Source of the DNA: Enterovibrio qingdaonensis
GTDB lineage: Bacteria; Pseudomonadota; Gammaproteobacteria; Enterobacterales; Vibrionaceae
Direction of reading: 5' to 3'
Assembly (NCBI RefSeq): GCF_028683135.1
Contig: NZ_JAJUBB010000016.1
Coordinates: 1-64,000, forward strand
Length of the DNA stretch: 64,000 bases
The notes under the pieces were generated by a model that was not told the DNA's origin, did no database searches, and saw only the letters and a list, made by a program, of their open reading frames with translations. The position numbers were made by a program, and so were the translations under genes. This document shows positions 31,058 to 39,139 of this stretch, one piece after another. The stretch's first letter is position 1. Each line of letters opens with the position of its first letter.

Positions 31058-31339
31058 ATGAATAAGATTGAAAAAAGTGCCACGTTTGCGTCCGTAGCTT
31101 TGGCATTAGCCATGAGCACAAGTGCATTTGCTGCTGAGCAACCGGTGGGCAGCAGCGGCGCGGCAATTGGTGCGGGTGACAAAGTGCATTGTTACGGTAT
31201 TCATTCGTGCAAAGGCAACTCTGATTGTAAAACCGCAGAACATGCATGTAAGGGACAAAATAAGTGTGGCGGTCACGGCTTTAAAGCGATGAAAGCAAAA
31301 GAGTGTCTTGATGCTGGTGGCACAATCTCTGATGTTTAA
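31058..31339 (+). CDS. bufA: BufA2-type bufferin precursor (periplasmic metallophore peptide)
   Basis: 93 residues: an N-terminal Sec signal (about 1-25, cleaved near AFA) and a cysteine-rich core with six cysteines (45, 51, 57, 64, 70, 83) in '[14 protein letters not shown]'-type spacing, ending 'KECLDAGG'. This is the pattern of BufA2 proteins. In characterised bufferin systems the precursor cysteines are converted to thiooxazole-type rings by the DUF692 enzyme BufB with BufC, and the exported product binds copper in the periplasm. Genes for both enzymes follow directly (21-base gap, then a 4-base overlap). Family assignment is from residue pattern plus gene context. A TTGGAGAAATG ribosome binding region precedes the start. 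Confidence 0.82.
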   Translation: MNKIEKSATFASVALALAMSTSAFAAEQPVGSSGAAIGAGDKVHCYGIHSCKGNSDCKTAEHACKGQNKCGGHGFKAMKAKECLDAGGTISDV

Positions 31340-31359
31340 TTAGTGGCAGGAGTGAAGAA

Positions 31360-32187
31360 ATGACATCTACCTTTGGTCTTGGATTGCGAACCCAGCATTA
31401 CAATGATTTTTTGGATACCTCTCAACCTGTTGATTGGCTAGAAGTCATTTCTGACAACTATATGGTCAATGGCGGTAAGCCATTGGCCATGCTTGACCGA
31501 ATTCGAGAAAACTACCCCATGGTGATGCATGGTGTGTCATTGTCGATAGGTTCAGTGAATGGCTTAGACCATGAATATTTGATGCGGCTGAAGCAATTGG
31601 CTGAGCGTATAGAGCCATTGTGGGTGTCTGATCACTTGTGTTGGACAGGGGTTCATGGGCGAAAGTTACATGACCTGATGCCGTTGCCCTTTACTGAAGA
31701 AACACTCAATGTCGTGGCAACCAATATTCAGCAGGCTCAGGATGTGTTGAAGCGTCCATTAGTGCTGGAGAATGTTTCTAGTTACGTTGAGTTTTCGACG
31801 TCGGAAATGACAGAGTGGGAGTTTCTCTCTGCGCTGACACGAAAGACAGGCTGCAAGCTACTGCTCGATATTAACAACATCTACGTCAGTGCATTCAACC
31901 ACCAATTTTCTTCACAGGCGTTTATTAACGCGATCCCCGTGGAGAGTGTCCAGCAGTTTCATCTGGCTGGACATTTAAACAATGGCGATCATCTGATTGA
32001 TACCCATGACCATCCGGTTTGTGATGGTGTGTGGCGTTTGTATGAACAAGCGATTATGCGATTCGGCAACATACCGACCATGATTGAGCGAGATGACAAT
32101 ATTCCACCTCTTGAAGATTTGATTGCCGAGTTAGAAACCGCGAAGAAAATCATGCATAACGTGATGGATATGAGAGGCGCGATATGA
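31360..32187 (+). CDS. bufB: DUF692 multinuclear-iron enzyme, BufB/MbnB-like
   Basis: 275 residues, a single DUF692 TIM-barrel domain. Candidate metal ligands and active-site residues are seen at His57 ('VMHGVS'), His92 ('VSDHLCW'), Glu137 ('LENVSSY'), Asp170 ('LLLDINN'), His201 and His205 ('FHLAGH'), and Glu243 ('MIERDD'), as in MbnB and TglH. These enzymes use di- or tri-iron centres and oxygen to modify peptidyl cysteines. Here the substrate should be the cysteine-rich precursor encoded 20 bases upstream. Length is normal. The gene overlaps the BufC-like gene by four bases (ATGA). Confidence 0.9.
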   Translation: MTSTFGLGLRTQHYNDFLDTSQPVDWLEVISDNYMVNGGKPLAMLDRIRENYPMVMHGVSLSIGSVNGLDHEYLMRLKQLAERIEPLWVSDHLCWTGVHGRKLHDLMPLPFTEETLNVVATNIQQAQDVLKRPLVLENVSSYVEFSTSEMTEWEFLSALTRKTGCKLLLDINNIYVSAFNHQFSSQAFINAIPVESVQQFHLAGHLNNGDHLIDTHDHPVCDGVWRLYEQAIMRFGNIPTMIERDDNIPPLEDLIAELETAKKIMHNVMDMRGAI

Positions 32188-32960
32188 TGTTGCAAGATAT
32201 CCAGTCAAGCTTCCAACAACTGGTTTTAAATACGGAATGTGTTGATGCGAGCTGGGTTAGCCGCTCAGCGGATTCTTTGTCGCCTAAAGACCGACTGGCT
32301 ATTTATCACAATGCGTATCGTGTGCGTTTGATTGATGTCCTGAGAGATACGTTTGGGCATACCGTCACCTATTTGGGCGATGAGTGGTTTAACCAATTGG
32401 CACGGGATTTTGTGCAGGATCACCACTCAACCCATAACAATATCGGTTTTTATGGCACAGCATTCCCGGCCTTTTTGGCCGAGCAACTACCCGACGATTT
32501 GGACGTTGCCGAATTGGCAGAGCTCGATTGGACGTTGAGACGGGCCTTTGATGGCGCAGACAGCGGAGTTATGACCATGGAGCATCTTCAAATCTTGGCG
32601 CAAAACACCACCAATATTGTGTTGGAAACCGTGCCGACCTTGTGTCTCGTAACACAACGGTTTAATACCTTGGATATCTGGCATGCCATTGACCAAGATA
32701 ACTCGCCACCTGTCGCCAAACAGCTGGCCAATCCAGTAGATGTGCTTGTATGGCGAAAAGGCTATTCTCCGCACTTTAGGAGCATCTCTCCCCTCGAGAC
32801 AGTAGCAATCAAAAGTGTACGTGAAGGACAGTCGCTGGATGTTATTGGCGAGACATTGGTTGCACAATTCCCGGATGACAACGTCCCTGTTTTATTTGGC
32901 CAAATGCTCCCTCGCTGGATAGCTGATGAGCTGTTGCGATTTGATGAGAGCGATCAGTAA
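32184..32960 (+). CDS. bufC: DUF2063 partner protein, BufC-like
   Basis: 258 residues. The N-terminal DUF2063 domain (about 5-95) has the characteristic '[33 protein letters not shown]' region. The domain is nominally called DNA-binding. In DUF692 clusters, however, this protein recruits the precursor peptide to the enzyme, as MbnC does. The C-terminal part is less conserved. Start overlaps the bufB-like stop, so translation is coupled. No DoxX-family BufD follows. The next gene is convergent and overlaps its 3' end by 7 bases. Confidence 0.88.
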   Translation: MMLQDIQSSFQQLVLNTECVDASWVSRSADSLSPKDRLAIYHNAYRVRLIDVLRDTFGHTVTYLGDEWFNQLARDFVQDHHSTHNNIGFYGTAFPAFLAEQLPDDLDVAELAELDWTLRRAFDGADSGVMTMEHLQILAQNTTNIVLETVPTLCLVTQRFNTLDIWHAIDQDNSPPVAKQLANPVDVLVWRKGYSPHFRSISPLETVAIKSVREGQSLDVIGETLVAQFPDDNVPVLFGQMLPRWIADELLRFDESDQ

Positions 32961-33469
32961 ACGCAGCCTCGAAAATCAATTTCCGTCTCAGGATCTAACG
33001 TCAGTGTTGATAAGTGTTTCACCATTCCACCTCGATAGATAAAACGCTTCCATGTATTTGAAATGTCGTCGAAGTGGTGGATGGGGGCATTCAACAACAG
33101 GTAACCATTGGATTGGTAGACTTCAGGTTTATAAGCGAATAGAAAACTGACATCGACACCGCGCATCACCAAGTGCTCTTCAAGCTCGTTGATCAGCATT
33201 TTACAAAGCCCTTTTGCTCGCCATTCAGGGTGAACGGCAACGCTACCAATAACACCGGCTAAAAAGGTTTGATTTGCCTGTTCCATTTCTCTCACATGCG
33301 CAGAGCTACAAGCAATCAATTGCCCACCGTCCATGATGACGACATAGGTCGCCAATTCCTCATTGCAGATGACTTGCATATCCGGATTTGCAAAAACATG
33401 CCGAAGCAATGCCGTGATTTCCGTTGAATAGTTGGGCACGGATTCTGGCGGTAACCGAATGACTTCCAT
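32954..33469 (-). CDS. GNAT family N-acetyltransferase
   Basis: 171 residues. The acetyl-CoA-binding motif is 'GSVAVHPEWRAKGLCKMLINELEEHL' (about 95-120), with 'SFLFAYKPEVYQSNGYLLL' as motif B near 131-149. Substrate unknown. It converges on the bufC-like gene and overlaps its end by 7 bases. No clear ribosome binding site is visible at 33469, but the ATG fits the conserved start of the fold. Confidence 0.82.
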   Translation of the reverse strand: MEVIRLPPESVPNYSTEITALLRHVFANPDMQVICNEELATYVVIMDGGQLIACSSAHVREMEQANQTFLAGVIGSVAVHPEWRAKGLCKMLINELEEHLVMRGVDVSFLFAYKPEVYQSNGYLLLNAPIHHFDDISNTWKRFIYRGGMVKHLSTLTLDPETEIDFRGCVY

Positions 33470-33631
33470 GATAAATATCTGATTGGCTTAAGAAGCCATA
33501 TAGTTTCATGAATAGTGCGAAACCCTTGCCATATTTCGGCCCGAATTGTTCTTTGGATTGCTAGATTGCGTCCCTGCTCACGCCATAACGGTGCGGTTAA
33601 ATATCGTCATTGAATCCAGAAGGCGTCTGCA

Positions 33632-33745
33632 ATGGCAAATCTAAATAAGGAAGGTAAGTCGGCCCGTTTTGAGCTGGGTATCCCAAGCTGGTTATGGCCG
33701 CTTTTAATCAGCATGGTGTGGCTGATCCAATTAGCGGCCGAATAG
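33632..33745 (+). CDS. Possible 37-residue single-pass membrane protein
   Basis: A short open frame, below usual annotation cut-offs. AGAAGG at 33618-33623 is an ideal ribosome binding site 8 bases before the ATG at 33632. The peptide has a basic N-terminus (about 12 residues, several Lys and Arg). A Trp/Leu/Ile-rich hydrophobic segment follows (about 16-35, 'SWLWPLLISMVWLIQL'), and the peptide ends in a TAG at 33743-33745. This is the profile of a small inner-membrane protein. No family is recognised. It converges on the EamA gene, whose stop codon lies 20 bases further on. Confidence 0.45.
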   Translation: MANLNKEGKSARFELGIPSWLWPLLISMVWLIQLAAE

Positions 33746-33765
33746 GACGGTATCACTGAAAAATG

Positions 33766-34665
33766 TTATTGGCGGGCAAGGTACCAACGCTTTATCGGTT
33801 CGGGTAAACCGAAAACGCGTAAGTTGCCAGATACAACAAGAACAACACCAATAAGGGATGTCCATGTCCACTCATACCCTTCGAAGACAGTGGAAAGTGA
33901 CAGCGCGACTAAGGGGAAGAGTACAGTGCAATATGCCGCTTTTGGTGCGCCAATTCTCCCAACCAGGGCAAGATAGGTATTGAAGCCCACCACAGAGCCA
34001 ATGATTGCAAGATAGACAAGTGCCGAGACGTAAAGCGTGTCGGTACTAAACGTAAGCGAATGCCCCATGATTAATGAGATGGCGAAAAGATAGAGTGCGC
34101 CATAACCCATTGCCCAAGCGGTTGTCGGAAGCAAGGGCATGGCCTTTTGCTGTGCTTTTGCTGAGACCAAATTCCCCATTGAGAAAAAATACGTACCAAC
34201 CAGCGAGATGCCCAGACCAAGCAAGATGTTCATGTCCATTGCTGCGCTGAAAAACTGGGAGGCGAACATAAGGACAACCCCCACGAATCCCATGACCGCA
34301 CCTTGCATAAAGGTTCGGTTGGGCGTGCGTTTTTCCAACCACCAAAGATTCAATGCATTCAATATCGGTGCGAGTGAAAATACCACGGCAATAAGACCGC
34401 TAGGGAAATAGTGGGTAGCAGCATAGAAGCAAAGAAAGTTGTTAGAAAAAAGGCACAGAGCTAATAGTGCAGCCATCTTGTGATTTTCTTTAGACAGCGG
34501 CACCAGCTTTCGCTGAAAAGCGAGGATTGCAAACAGTGCGATAGAAGCGAGCGCAAATCGCCAACCTACGGAAACCGGAACCGGTGTTTCACCCACCTGA
34601 AAGGCGATGGCTAACCATGTGGTTCCCCAAATCAAAACGGTGATGAAATATAGAAATGTATTCAC
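33766..34665 (-). CDS. EamA/DMT superfamily transporter
   Basis: 299 residues with about ten predicted membrane helices and two EamA repeats. It opens with 'FLYFITVLIWGTTWLAI' and has 'LALCLFSNNFLCFYAATHYFPSGL' in the first repeat. Such proteins export amino acids, nucleosides or other metabolites across the inner membrane. The start is GTG at 34665, with an AAGGA site upstream. It is divergent from an AraC regulator at 34911 that may control it. Substrate unknown. Confidence 0.87.
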   Translation of the reverse strand: MNTFLYFITVLIWGTTWLAIAFQVGETPVPVSVGWRFALASIALFAILAFQRKLVPLSKENHKMAALLALCLFSNNFLCFYAATHYFPSGLIAVVFSLAPILNALNLWWLEKRTPNRTFMQGAVMGFVGVVLMFASQFFSAAMDMNILLGLGISLVGTYFFSMGNLVSAKAQQKAMPLLPTTAWAMGYGALYLFAISLIMGHSLTFSTDTLYVSALVYLAIIGSVVGFNTYLALVGRIGAPKAAYCTVLFPLVALSLSTVFEGYEWTWTSLIGVVLVVSGNLRVFGLPEPIKRWYLARQ

Positions 34666-34910
34666 TGTTTTATCCTTAAATTACACTGGGCTTAGCCTAT
34701 GCCCAGTAAGTTCTAGCGGACTAACGTTGTTATCATTATTCAGAAGACAGTGAGAAAGATTGTCTCTTAATGGGAATGCTAGGGGCTTTACATTATTAAC
34801 GCTTTCAGAAAATTGCTGTTTTTATAGATTCTTGCGCATTTTTAACGATGCAAGGTGTTCACGAGGTGTTGCATGGATTTATAGTAAGCGTTACGGAGGT
34901 GTGATTTTAG

Positions 34911-35813
34911 ATGACGAAAGGATTGGCGGAAGAGAACAAAAGCAGACAGGTTTACGATGTGTTGCAAAGTAACACCGCCCAGTTACGTAATGAGGTTTTC
35001 CTCGACAACGGATTGGGTGTGGCACTTTGGAGCAATAGTCACGGTACCACTGTTTATGATAAGCCGAATCATCACACCCTAAGCTATTACGTACAGGGCG
35101 GACAAAACACGAAACGCGCCATGAGGGGCGGTGATCTTTTTGGTGGTGAAGATAAGCTGTGTTTAATGCCAATTAACCATCGTTCAGCATGGCATTATGC
35201 TGATCCATTCTCGTTTTTTCACTTCTATTTTGAGCAATCTCATCTGCAGAGTTTTGCTGAGCAAGTCTTCGATAAAGAAGGTCGACATATCGAGCTGAAA
35301 GAATGCACCTTTACCGATGATCCATTTATTACTCAGCTTATTCGCCAAACAATGCTGAAATTAGACTGGTCCAATACGACGGATCAATTAATGCTTTCTC
35401 ATGCACAGCAAATGATGCTACTTCATCTCGTGCGCCAACACTGTCACGAACCGCTCCGACAGGCGTTAGTGACTGGCGGGTTGTCACCTGTGAATCAGCG
35501 ACGTGTCATGGAATATATTGATGCGTCGCTTTCGCGGTCATTTACGTTAAGTGATTTGGCAGCCATCACGCAACTGAGTGATTTTCACTTTGCAAGAATG
35601 TTTAAAGTGAGCTTTGGTTGTACGCCTCATCAATATGTTCTTGGAAAGCGCATCGAGCGCGCCAAGTCTTTGCTCATTCATAGCAAAAGTCCGCTGACAG
35701 ATATATCAGCTATGTGTGGTTTTTCTTCTCAGCAGCACCTCTCACAACAGTTCAAACAGCGTGTTGGGGCAAGTCCTGCCAGCTACCGCCGCAATCAAAA
35801 TATAAAGCTTTAG
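34911..35813 (+). CDS. AraC family transcriptional regulator
   Basis: 300 residues. An N-terminal cupin-like effector domain (about 25-180) is followed by two C-terminal helix-turn-helix motifs (about 200-298), with the family signature 'DISAMCGFSSQQHLSQQFKQRVGASPASYRR'. The start has a strong GGAGGTG ribosome binding site. It is divergent from the EamA transporter across 245 bases. The likely role is control of that exporter, but the ligand is unknown. Confidence 0.9.
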   Translation: MTKGLAEENKSRQVYDVLQSNTAQLRNEVFLDNGLGVALWSNSHGTTVYDKPNHHTLSYYVQGGQNTKRAMRGGDLFGGEDKLCLMPINHRSAWHYADPFSFFHFYFEQSHLQSFAEQVFDKEGRHIELKECTFTDDPFITQLIRQTMLKLDWSNTTDQLMLSHAQQMMLLHLVRQHCHEPLRQALVTGGLSPVNQRRVMEYIDASLSRSFTLSDLAAITQLSDFHFARMFKVSFGCTPHQYVLGKRIERAKSLLIHSKSPLTDISAMCGFSSQQHLSQQFKQRVGASPASYRRNQNIKL

Positions 35814-35943
35814 CCGCCTCTTAGAAAAGAGAGGCCAAATCCTCACTATTAAGACACTAGCAAGCGTTTTCACTGGGTAGATTGAAGAGTTAGTTAGTCG
35901 CCTTGCGACTAGAGATATAACGGCTCTACACAGGAGAAATGGC

Positions 35944-36303
35944 ATGACAACCAGCGAGACATCGCCCGTTGAACAGTTTGTTGCAGCCTCCCGTTCAAGC
36001 GGGGAAATATGGGGTTTACACTGTAAAGATGGTTGGGTGATTTGTGACTCTGCCATCTATGAAGAAACCGATGTCATGCCGTTTTGGTCAACCAAGGACG
36101 CTGCGGCGATTCATTGTGTCGACGAATGGCAAGACTTTGCTCCGGTGGCGATTCCCCTCGAAGAATTTATTGAAGATTGGCTGGTGGATTTAGCGAATGA
36201 TTCCGTGATGCTAGGACCAGATTGGGGAACGGATCTCTGTGGAGAGGAAGTAGAACCCAGTGATCTCGTTTTAAAATATCTCGTTGAAACAGACATAAAC
36301 TAA
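35944..36303 (+). CDS. DUF2750 domain protein
   Basis: 119 residues, all covered by a DUF2750 domain: 'GEIWGLHCKDGWVICDS' near the start, 'MPFWSTKDAAAIHC', 'IPLEEFIEDWLVDLANDSVMLGP' and a final 'DLVLKYL'. It is cytoplasmic and acidic, and no function is known for the family. The start follows AGGAGAAATGGC. A 7-bp hairpin (TAGTCGC/GCGACTA) at 35895-35911 lies in its leader. Confidence 0.85.
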   Translation: MTTSETSPVEQFVAASRSSGEIWGLHCKDGWVICDSAIYEETDVMPFWSTKDAAAIHCVDEWQDFAPVAIPLEEFIEDWLVDLANDSVMLGPDWGTDLCGEEVEPSDLVLKYLVETDIN

Positions 36304-36317
36304 CGTCCGTCAATTTC

Positions 36318-36342
36318 AGTGTACATTTCCCACTTTACAGTG
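36318..36342. promoter_or_regulatory. Inverted repeat upstream of hppD
   Basis: CAGTGTACA and TTTACAGTG form an imperfect inverted repeat about 100 bases before the HPPD start. It resembles TyrR/PhhR boxes (TGTAAA-N6-TTTACA), but the spacing is two bases too long. The link to aromatic amino acid control is tentative. Confidence 0.35.
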
Positions 36343-36441
36343 AGCACCTTGTCGTGCGCGCTGCATTTTTGTCGTTCCCTGATACCGACTGCTATTCCTT
36401 TAACTAAGCAATGACGCGAATCGAAAAGGGATGGGAGACCA

Positions 36442-37515
36442 ATGGCAGAGAAAATGATCAATCCGATGGGAACCGACGGTTTCGAATTTGTTGAATACAC
36501 GGCCCCGACAGAAAAGGGCATCACGGACCTCAAAGCACTATTCACTCTCATGGGCTTTGCCGAAATTGCAAAGCACAAACATAAATCTGTCTGGCTTTAT
36601 CGCCAAGGTGATATCAACTTCATCGTTAACGGCGAATCGCGTTCACAGGCAGAAGGCTTTGCACAGCAGCATGGAGCGAGTGTTAACGCGATGGCTTTTC
36701 GGGTTAAAGATGCAGCGCACGCCTTGAGCTATGCAGTCAAGCAAGGTGCAAAAGCATGCGAACCTTGTATCGGACCCATGGAGCTCAATATTCCCGCCAT
36801 ACATGGTATTGGTGAATCTTATCTCTACCTTGTCGACCGGTATGGCGATCAGGAAATTTACGATATCGACTTTGATTTTTACCCGGATTGGAAAGAAACG
36901 CTGAAACGTTGTGATGCGGGATTGGGCGTTATCGACCACCTGACGCACAACGTTGAAAAAGGCAATATGGACAATTGGGCGGACTTCTATGATCGCATAG
37001 CCAACTTCAAAGAAATTCGCTTTTTCGACATTGAAGGTAAACGCACAGGGTTGAAGTCACGCGCACTGACTGCGCCATGTGGAAAGATCCGTATTCCCAT
37101 CAATGAATCGAGTGATGACAAATCACAAATTGCTGAGTATTTGAAAGAGTACAACGGTGAGGGTATTCAGCACATCGCGTTGAGCACTGAGGATATCTAT
37201 AAAACGGTAACCACCCTTCGTCAACGAGGGATGAAGTTTATGTCGACGCCTTCGACCTACTACGAAAAAGTGGGTCAGCGTGTTGTAGGACACGAAGAAG
37301 ATGTCAATCAACTTCAGGATCTACAAGTGCTTATAGATGGCAGCGTTGAAACAGGTATTCTCTTGCAGATATTTACGGATACCGTTATCGGCCCAGTCTT
37401 TTTCGAGATTATTCAGCGTAAAGGCAACCAAGGGTTTGGCGAAGGTAATTTCCAAGCATTGTTTGAGTCGATTGAATTGGATCAAATACGCCGGGGTGTA
37501 TTGGATGCGGGCTAG
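36442..37515 (+). CDS. hppD: 4-hydroxyphenylpyruvate dioxygenase
   Basis: 357 residues, the usual bacterial length. It has two vicinal-oxygen-chelate domains. The iron ligands of the facial triad are His166 ('VIDHLTHNV'), His244 ('GIQHIALST') and Glu322 ('FFEIIQRKG'). The C-terminal helix 'QGFGEGNFQALFESIELDQIRRG' gates the active site. It converts 4-hydroxyphenylpyruvate to homogentisate in tyrosine degradation. The later enzymes (homogentisate dioxygenase and so on) are not adjacent. It could alternatively feed pyomelanin formation. It has a GGGAGACC ribosome binding site and its own terminator. Confidence 0.95.
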   Translation: MAEKMINPMGTDGFEFVEYTAPTEKGITDLKALFTLMGFAEIAKHKHKSVWLYRQGDINFIVNGESRSQAEGFAQQHGASVNAMAFRVKDAAHALSYAVKQGAKACEPCIGPMELNIPAIHGIGESYLYLVDRYGDQEIYDIDFDFYPDWKETLKRCDAGLGVIDHLTHNVEKGNMDNWADFYDRIANFKEIRFFDIEGKRTGLKSRALTAPCGKIRIPINESSDDKSQIAEYLKEYNGEGIQHIALSTEDIYKTVTTLRQRGMKFMSTPSTYYEKVGQRVVGHEEDVNQLQDLQVLIDGSVETGILLQIFTDTVIGPVFFEIIQRKGNQGFGEGNFQALFESIELDQIRRGVLDAG

Positions 37516-37547
37516 CCCAATCACTTCTCGGCGAGTTTATAGCGAAG

Positions 37548-37575
37548 AGTAGGTCAGCAATGACCTACTTTTTTT
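37548..37575 (+). terminator. Intrinsic terminator of hppD
   Basis: AGTAGGTCA and TGACCTACT form a 9-bp stem with a GCAA tetraloop, followed by seven T residues. It overlaps the end of the convergent PilZ gene by two bases. Confidence 0.88.
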
Positions 37576-38254
37576 AGACGTCGAGTGAGCGGTCGTTCGC
37601 GCGAAGGTCAAACAAAAATTGATAGAAGAGCTCTTTTCTTAAGGTGCCTTGTGTCTCATCGAAACGAACACCAACGGTGGGCGGGGTTTTCTCATTATTA
37701 ACCGCGACGACAAGGCCAGCGACTTTTCCTTTTAAATCGTCACCTTTATTGATGTTCAATACCAAGGTTTCATCTTCAAACATGAGTCTGTCATCAGCGT
37801 TCACCTCTAAACAGCAACCCGACACAGAATAATCAAGCATAAACGCTTTAAAAGTATCACTTCCGCACTCGGCTGTTATCCATAGGTTGGTGTCGATACG
37901 TGGTTCTTGTCGAATTTGACGATGCGCGACATTTTCAGGAATTGACACGATGAGAAGACGAATCGGTTTATGGATCACGCCCATGACCAGTGAACGAAAT
38001 GCAATGACATCGCGAAACTCACTGTCGGTGACTGCGCGAATGATTATTTCATTATTGGGGATGTAAAAACGTTCAATGATGGGGTCTTGGCCTGTAGGGC
38101 AATCAATTAATAAGAACTGCTCTTTTCGAAAACCGACAAGCCTAGAGCTCACTTGTGTTTTCTTAGGGTCATCCGAGAGTTCAATACTCAGCCGAGACCC
38201 CACGGAAAGAAGCCGATAGAAACTGTCTGATGCATCGGTTTTGATAGTCTGCAT
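37574..38254 (-). CDS. PilZ domain cyclic di-GMP receptor (YcgR-like)
   Basis: 226 residues. An N-terminal YcgR-type flagellar-brake domain (about 10-105) is followed by a PilZ domain with both cyclic di-GMP binding motifs: RxxxR ('RQIRQEPR', about 112-119) and D/NxSxxG ('DYSVSGCCLEV', about 140-150). Such proteins slow or steer motility or alter the envelope when cyclic di-GMP rises. It follows a solute-binding protein gene by 20 bases in the same direction. That pairing is unusual. Confidence 0.87.
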   Translation of the reverse strand: MQTIKTDASDSFYRLLSVGSRLSIELSDDPKKTQVSSRLVGFRKEQFLLIDCPTGQDPIIERFYIPNNEIIIRAVTDSEFRDVIAFRSLVMGVIHKPIRLLIVSIPENVAHRQIRQEPRIDTNLWITAECGSDTFKAFMLDYSVSGCCLEVNADDRLMFEDETLVLNINKGDDLKGKVAGLVVAVNNEKTPPTVGVRFDETQGTLRKELFYQFLFDLRANDRSLDV

Positions 38255-38274
38255 GGTTTAACGTTTACCTGTGA

Positions 38275-39057
38275 TCAAAGGTAATTAGCCACAATTTCTT
38301 GCAGCTCATTGTTGTCTTTCATTTCTTTAATTCTGTCATCGATATAGGCTTTAATTTCCGGGTCAATGCCTGGAGAGAAAGCAATATGAATCTGGTAGTT
38401 AGGGATCATGTTGTTGATTTTTTGAAGCTTGTAATCTTCTCGCGTGAAGCCAAGCTGTTTCAAATGGTATTGCAGTCGCAAGTCCATCTCGACAAATCCG
38501 CCAGTACCTTTGAGCCTATCCACCACGCGGAGCGCAGAGTCGTAGTTTTTGACGCGGATTTCACTTACATCGCCACTTTGAATTTTTTTGTCTAGTCCTG
38601 GGTAATCAAAGCCAAACAGTAAAATCGCGACTTTGTCTTCGAGATCGTCGGTCGTTTGGTAGTCAAATTCAGACTTAGCCCCGCTCAAAATACTATGCTC
38701 GACTTCCAATATCGGATATTCGGACAAATTGGCAGCCTGCATATCTCCCCATAAAGGACTGCCATAGGTCACCCAATTGGCTTGTTGGTTTTTTGCCAGT
38801 TCGGCAATCATGCGATTGAAGGGATAGGTATGGATATTAAGTTGATACTTTGACCCTTTCAGTGCCTTCTGAACAATATCGGTCACTATTCCTCGATGAT
38901 TTTCACCATCTTCTTGAATTTGCAACGGTTCTGATTGCCCTTGTATGACGTAATAGTCTATCGATGCGGCGGTAGCGGTTGTACTGAGCAGAGCGGAGAG
39001 AATGATGGCGAAAGACACTCTAAATCCGTTTGGGCGTTGGACTTTTGAATTGTTCAT
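38275..39057 (-). CDS. Family 3 periplasmic solute-binding protein without transporter
   Basis: 260 residues with a signal sequence (about 14-30, cleaved near TATAA). The two-lobed type 3 solute-binding fold is indicated by 'GIVTDIVQKALKGSKYQLNIHTYPFNRMI' and a late 'IHIAFSPGIDPEIKAYID' segment. No permease or ATPase genes are near. It is divergent from a hybrid histidine kinase (82-base gap) and upstream of a PilZ gene, so it may serve signalling rather than uptake. The ligand is not predictable, and amino-acid-like compounds are typical. Confidence 0.8.
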   Translation of the reverse strand: MNNSKVQRPNGFRVSFAIILSALLSTTATAASIDYYVIQGQSEPLQIQEDGENHRGIVTDIVQKALKGSKYQLNIHTYPFNRMIAELAKNQQANWVTYGSPLWGDMQAANLSEYPILEVEHSILSGAKSEFDYQTTDDLEDKVAILLFGFDYPGLDKKIQSGDVSEIRVKNYDSALRVVDRLKGTGGFVEMDLRLQYHLKQLGFTREDYKLQKINNMIPNYQIHIAFSPGIDPEIKAYIDDRIKEMKDNNELQEIVANYL

Positions 39058-39139
39058 ATTATCGGCACTCTCATTTTGTGAATCGACGCTATTCTTAAAG
39101 GTAAACGTTCCATTATTAAGACACTACTAAGCCTAGACT

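Noticed and set aside
30838-31182. Leftward frame over the bufA-like gene
   Set aside because: Antisense to a gene with a signal peptide, ribosome binding site and operon context. No supporting features of its own.
34760-34972. 70-codon rightward frame overlapping the AraC start
   Set aside because: The AraC gene has a strong ribosome binding site and a complete domain. This frame has neither.
35841-39131. Shared TATTAAGACACTA before the DUF2750 and hybrid kinase genes
   Set aside because: A 13-base match between two places in 64 kb is expected by chance, and the positions relative to the genes differ.
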